Positions 14,957 to 17,621 of a stretch of DNA of 17,621 nt are shown here, one piece after another. The translations under genes were made by a program, and so were the position numbers. Each line of letters begins with the position of its first letter. Position 1 is the stretch's first letter. Under the pieces are notes generated by a model. That model was not told the DNA's origin and made no database searches. It saw nothing but the letters and a program-made list of their open reading frames with translations. Source of the DNA: Holosporales bacterium (GTDB taxonomy: Bacteria; Pseudomonadota; Alphaproteobacteria; BNTO01); NCBI GenBank assembly GCA_031257945.1, contig JAIRNU010000070.1, forward strand, positions 1-17,621, given 5' to 3'.

Positions 14957-17491
14957 TCATCGTTGCGTTGCGTAGTCTACTTGTCCATTTTTAAAAATTA
15001 CCCGCCACGGCAGCGTTTTCGCCATACCGTCAATATCAGCTTGCACCAAGTCAGTATTCGAAAGATCAAGCTCGAAGAGCTTTTCCTGTTTGCCGGCAAT
15101 AGCGCTGATGATGGCGTTATCCGTAGGACTGTCAATGCGCAGGATTCCTGAGACGTATTCTTTGAGGCCTGCATCAGTTCCAAAACTTTCAAGAAGAGAC
15201 GGTGATAGAACGACTTGTAGAGTGTTGAGGGCAGATAGAGTGGTCACTTCTTGCCAGTTCGTAAATCCGGGTAGCACGTTACTAAGTGCAGCGATGATCC
15301 TGTTATCTAGTTGTGAGCAATTTATCTTTATCGATTGAATCGGGCAATTGAAAAAAGTACAAATTCCAATTGTCGTTACGGAATCAGGGATTGTGACTGA
15401 GGTAAGTTGTGAACAGTAGGAAAAAGCCCAGCTTCCAATTGTCGTTACAGAATCCGGGATTGTAACGGAGGTAAGTTGTGTGCAGTGGTAAAAAGCCCCA
15501 TCTGCAATTGTCGTCACAGAATTAGGGATTGTAATGGAGGTAAGTTGTGTGCAACGCTCAAAAGCATACCACCCAATTGTCGTTACAGAATTAGAGATTG
15601 TAACGGAGGTAAGTTGTGGGCAGCTGGAAAAAGCCCTCTCTCCAATTGTAGTGACAGAATTAGGGATTGTTACGGAGGTAAGTTGTGTGCAGCCGTAAAA
15701 AGCAGAGCGTCCAATTGTCGTCACAGAATCAGGGATTGTTACAGAGGTAAGTTGTGTGCAGCCGTAAAAAGCAGCGTTCCCAATTGTCGTCACAGGATCA
15801 GGGATTGTTACAGAGGTAAGTTGTTTGCAGTAGGAAAAAGCACCGTCTCCAATTGTCGTTACAGAATTAGGTATTGTCACGGAATCAGTGGTTGTTACAG
15901 AGGTAAGTTGTTCGCAGTTGTTAAAAGCATCTTGTCCAATTGTCGTTACAGAATTAGGGATTGTTACGGAGGTAAGTTGTGTCTTGTAAAAAGCCCCCTC
16001 TCCAATTGTCGTCACAGAATCAGGGATTGTTACAGAGGTAAGTTGTGCTCCGGCAAAAGCCCGGTCTGGAATTGCTAACAGGTTTTCAGACAAAATTGCT
16101 GTTTTTATTAGGTCTTTTTCAGCAATAGTACCTGTATTCAGCGTTGTTTCATTATTTGATTGCATGAAATTACACAATCCGTTAGGTAGAGTAAATATGC
16201 AAGAATACTCGCGTGATAGTTTATTGATTGGGAACTCGGATATATCGGAAATACAAGAATTTGATAAATCGAAGTAAAGGATGTTGTCAGTACTTGAAAC
16301 TGCAGTATTCCCAGAGAAGCTAGATGGCCAATCTGCTAGTAAACTAGCGACATAAGAGCCTAAATTCGTGCTTTGAGCCAGCGAATTCGGGAATTTAATG
16401 ATAAATTTCTCGACTGAGGAAAGAGCCAACCCCGCCCGTTCTAATGCGCTTAGAAAACTGGATATGTTTTTGGGCTGGGTTACCGTAAGTTCGAATATTG
16501 ATGGAGTTAATTCAGTAAGGGGAGTTCCAGAAAAAGTGGTAGTATCTCTGAAGCCAAGTGTTGTAAAGTGCGAACAATCCGTGAAAGCTCTGTTTGTTAC
16601 CGATTCGGCGTCAAATAAAATGACGCCGTGAAGTTTGCGGAAAAGTGGGTTAAATGACGCATTAACTGTTGTAATACGGGGGAGGGAAAGGACCCACGGC
16701 AAGCTTCCAACTGTGATAGACCGTAAATTATTTTCTGGTATTGTGGTATTGCTGATATCAAGGAATCCGTAGCCCTCATTACTAACCATACTATCTAATA
16801 AAGCCAAAGTACTATCCATTGCTAAGATTTCATTGATATAAGCAACGTCTACTATATGTTTTATTGAATCACTAATCTTTATATTGATGTTCTTAAAACT
16901 ATGTTGGTAAATTGAGATGTCTATTGTATCCAATAATTTACGGATGTTATTGATTCTACTGTGACAGGTTATATTCAGAAGTATTATTGACAGAACGGGG
17001 GAATCACTGACCCTAAATAAATCTGACGCGGATAATTGGTAAAGGTGACCAAAACAGTTTCCGCATAGAAAGTGTGTAAAGTGCGGAACAGCGACTGATT
17101 GTATCTCCCAGATATAGGCCGTATCAATGAACTTGAGTGCATTAGATAACTCTAACAACGATATGGAATCAAAAGAAAAAGCTGAAGCCCCAATACTTTC
17201 AACAGCGGATAGCTTAAATAATTGCATCTTATAGTGATCATCATATGTCCCACTAAAAGCACCCACCCGAATATGTTTCAATTTAGGCGCAGTAAAAGAA
17301 CGGAGGTTATTCAGCCATGGTTTTGGTATTGGATATGGGAGTTTTTCCATGGCTATTGCAATATGTGCAAAATTACCATTCGTTAAGTATGTCGCTTTAT
17401 CCAGACAATCACTATCAACATTTAGCTCTATTCCGGTAATATTATCTTCATTAAACCTATACCTCAAAAACGGATATAAATCCGAATGCAT
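14957..17491 (-). CDS. Large BspA-type leucine-rich repeat protein
   Basis: 844 residues; ATG at 17491 with GAAGGTG five bases upstream. Residues 1-480 contain diverged LRR-like segments (e.g. LSAVESIGASAFSF). Residues about 483-716 are ten near-identical 23-residue LRR_5 units of the form QLTSVTIPDSVTTIG..AF..C. A C-terminal 130-residue part resembles the N-terminal style and contains LFELDLSNTDL. There is no signal peptide, so export, if any, would need another route. The homogeneous repeats point to recent expansion. A related role to the two LRR genes at 1641-4028 (adhesion or host interaction) is inference. The gene converges on the small ORF at 14811. Confidence 0.85.
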   Translation of the reverse strand: MHSDLYPFLRYRFNEDNITGIELNVDSDCLDKATYLTNGNFAHIAIAMEKLPYPIPKPWLNNLRSFTAPKLKHIRVGAFSGTYDDHYKMQLFKLSAVESIGASAFSFDSISLLELSNALKFIDTAYIWEIQSVAVPHFTHFLCGNCFGHLYQLSASDLFRVSDSPVLSIILLNITCHSRINNIRKLLDTIDISIYQHSFKNINIKISDSIKHIVDVAYINEILAMDSTLALLDSMVSNEGYGFLDISNTTIPENNLRSITVGSLPWVLSLPRITTVNASFNPLFRKLHGVILFDAESVTNRAFTDCSHFTTLGFRDTTTFSGTPLTELTPSIFELTVTQPKNISSFLSALERAGLALSSVEKFIIKFPNSLAQSTNLGSYVASLLADWPSSFSGNTAVSSTDNILYFDLSNSCISDISEFPINKLSREYSCIFTLPNGLCNFMQSNNETTLNTGTIAEKDLIKTAILSENLLAIPDRAFAGAQLTSVTIPDSVTTIGEGAFYKTQLTSVTIPNSVTTIGQDAFNNCEQLTSVTTTDSVTIPNSVTTIGDGAFSYCKQLTSVTIPDPVTTIGNAAFYGCTQLTSVTIPDSVTTIGRSAFYGCTQLTSVTIPNSVTTIGERAFSSCPQLTSVTISNSVTTIGWYAFERCTQLTSITIPNSVTTIADGAFYHCTQLTSVTIPDSVTTIGSWAFSYCSQLTSVTIPDSVTTIGICTFFNCPIQSIKINCSQLDNRIIAALSNVLPGFTNWQEVTTLSALNTLQVVLSPSLLESFGTDAGLKEYVSGILRIDSPTDNAIISAIAGKQEKLFELDLSNTDLVQADIDGMAKTLPWRVIFKNGQVDYATQR
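15345..16045 (-). repeat. Ten 69-bp tandem repeats coding for LRR units
   Basis: Near-identical 69-bp units encode 23-residue leucine-rich repeats. The third copy from the protein N-terminus carries an extra 18 bp (about 15879-15896) giving TTDSVT inside the unit. The first copy lacks one residue. A 200-codon plus-strand frame over this block is a shadow of the repeats. Confidence 0.92.
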
Positions 17492-17522
17492 AACTACACC
17501 TTCGAGACTGCTAATTTAAAAG

Positions 17523-17550
17523 TTGGCGAAAAATAAAATTTTGCTATAAT
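17523..17550 (+). promoter_or_regulatory. Sigma-70-like promoter before the terminal ORF
   Basis: TTGGCG (17523-17528), 16-base spacer, TATAAT (17545-17550). Transcription would begin about 17557, 23 bases before the transposase-like start at 17580. It may lie at or just outside the end of an insertion element. Confidence 0.55.
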
Positions 17551-17579
17551 GCGATGCAGAGGGCCTAATTTGTTGAAAC

Positions 17580-17621
17580 ATGACTAACTGTCCGAAATGT
17601 GGGGCAAACCATCTCATTAAG
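17580..17621 (+). CDS. N-terminus of zinc-ribbon protein, probably IS1-type transposase (cut by window end)
   Basis: Fourteen codons from the ATG at 17580 to the window end: MTNCPKCGANHLIK. The C-P-x-C-G zinc-ribbon opening followed by a basic segment is how IS1-family and related transposases begin, and the upstream TTTGTTGAAAC next to the start is reminiscent of an element end. No clear Shine-Dalgarno. Other zinc-ribbon proteins are possible because only the first 14 residues are visible. Confidence 0.5.
   Translation, partial: MTNCPKCGANHLIK

Noticed and set aside
15345..16045. Regular repeats that could look like a CRISPR array
   Set aside because: The units are 69 bp, encode LRR units in frame, and there are no unique spacers between identical short repeats.
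15476..16078. 200-codon plus-strand frame with a cysteine/arginine-rich repeat (CRHRIRDC)
   Set aside because: It is the antisense shadow of the 69-bp LRR repeats. Any frame through a repeat whose length is a multiple of three stays open.

Overview
This window looks like chromosomal DNA of a host-associated alphaproteobacterium, plausibly an intracellular symbiont or pathogen of the Holosporales/Rickettsiales kind. That is an inference. It rests on an arginyl-tRNA synthetase gene followed by a SPOR-domain gene, a common alphaproteobacterial pair, together with several secreted or repeat-rich proteins (BspA-type leucine-rich repeats, ankyrin repeats), many intergenic repeats, GTG starts and the likely start of an insertion sequence. 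No rRNA or tRNA gene was recognised.

Layout: 1-403 holds one copy of a 117-bp dispersed repeat followed by a degenerate array of about 40-bp units. 404-814 has no convincing gene. 815-1446 (minus) is a MntA/HepT-type toxin-antitoxin pair with a near-palindromic putative operator. 1641-4028 (minus) carries two consecutive BspA-type leucine-rich repeat genes, the upstream one with a signal peptide. 4450-5648 (plus) carries iscU (Fe-S scaffold) coupled to lgt (prolipoprotein diacylglyceryl transferase), followed by a terminator-like hairpin and the second copy of the 117-bp repeat. 5902-6630 (minus) is a secreted or membrane ankyrin-repeat protein. 7205-7951 (plus) is an unrecognised exported protein behind an extended -10 promoter and a structured leader.

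7943-13733 (minus) holds an unrecognised 584-residue exported protein, argS, and a long SPOR-domain protein whose start overlaps the argS stop by 4 bases. 13916-14236 holds a second array of the 40-bp repeat family in inverted orientation. 14237-14956 is a mostly non-coding stretch with a 92-bp-spaced direct repeat, then a compact unit made of a perfect 14-bp palindrome, a strong Shine-Dalgarno, a 24-residue basic peptide gene and an 8-bp GC-rich hairpin. 14957-17491 (minus) is an 844-residue BspA-type protein with ten near-identical 23-residue repeats. The last 42 bases begin a zinc-ribbon protein that looks like an IS1-type transposase.

The housekeeping genes (iscU, lgt, argS, SPOR) look intact. 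The accessory genes between them are surface or effector candidates plus a toxin-antitoxin pair, and the intergenic gaps are rich in repeats. The best leads for something undescribed are the 24-residue peptide unit at 14751-14908, the 40-bp repeat family, and the structured leader at 7048-7204.
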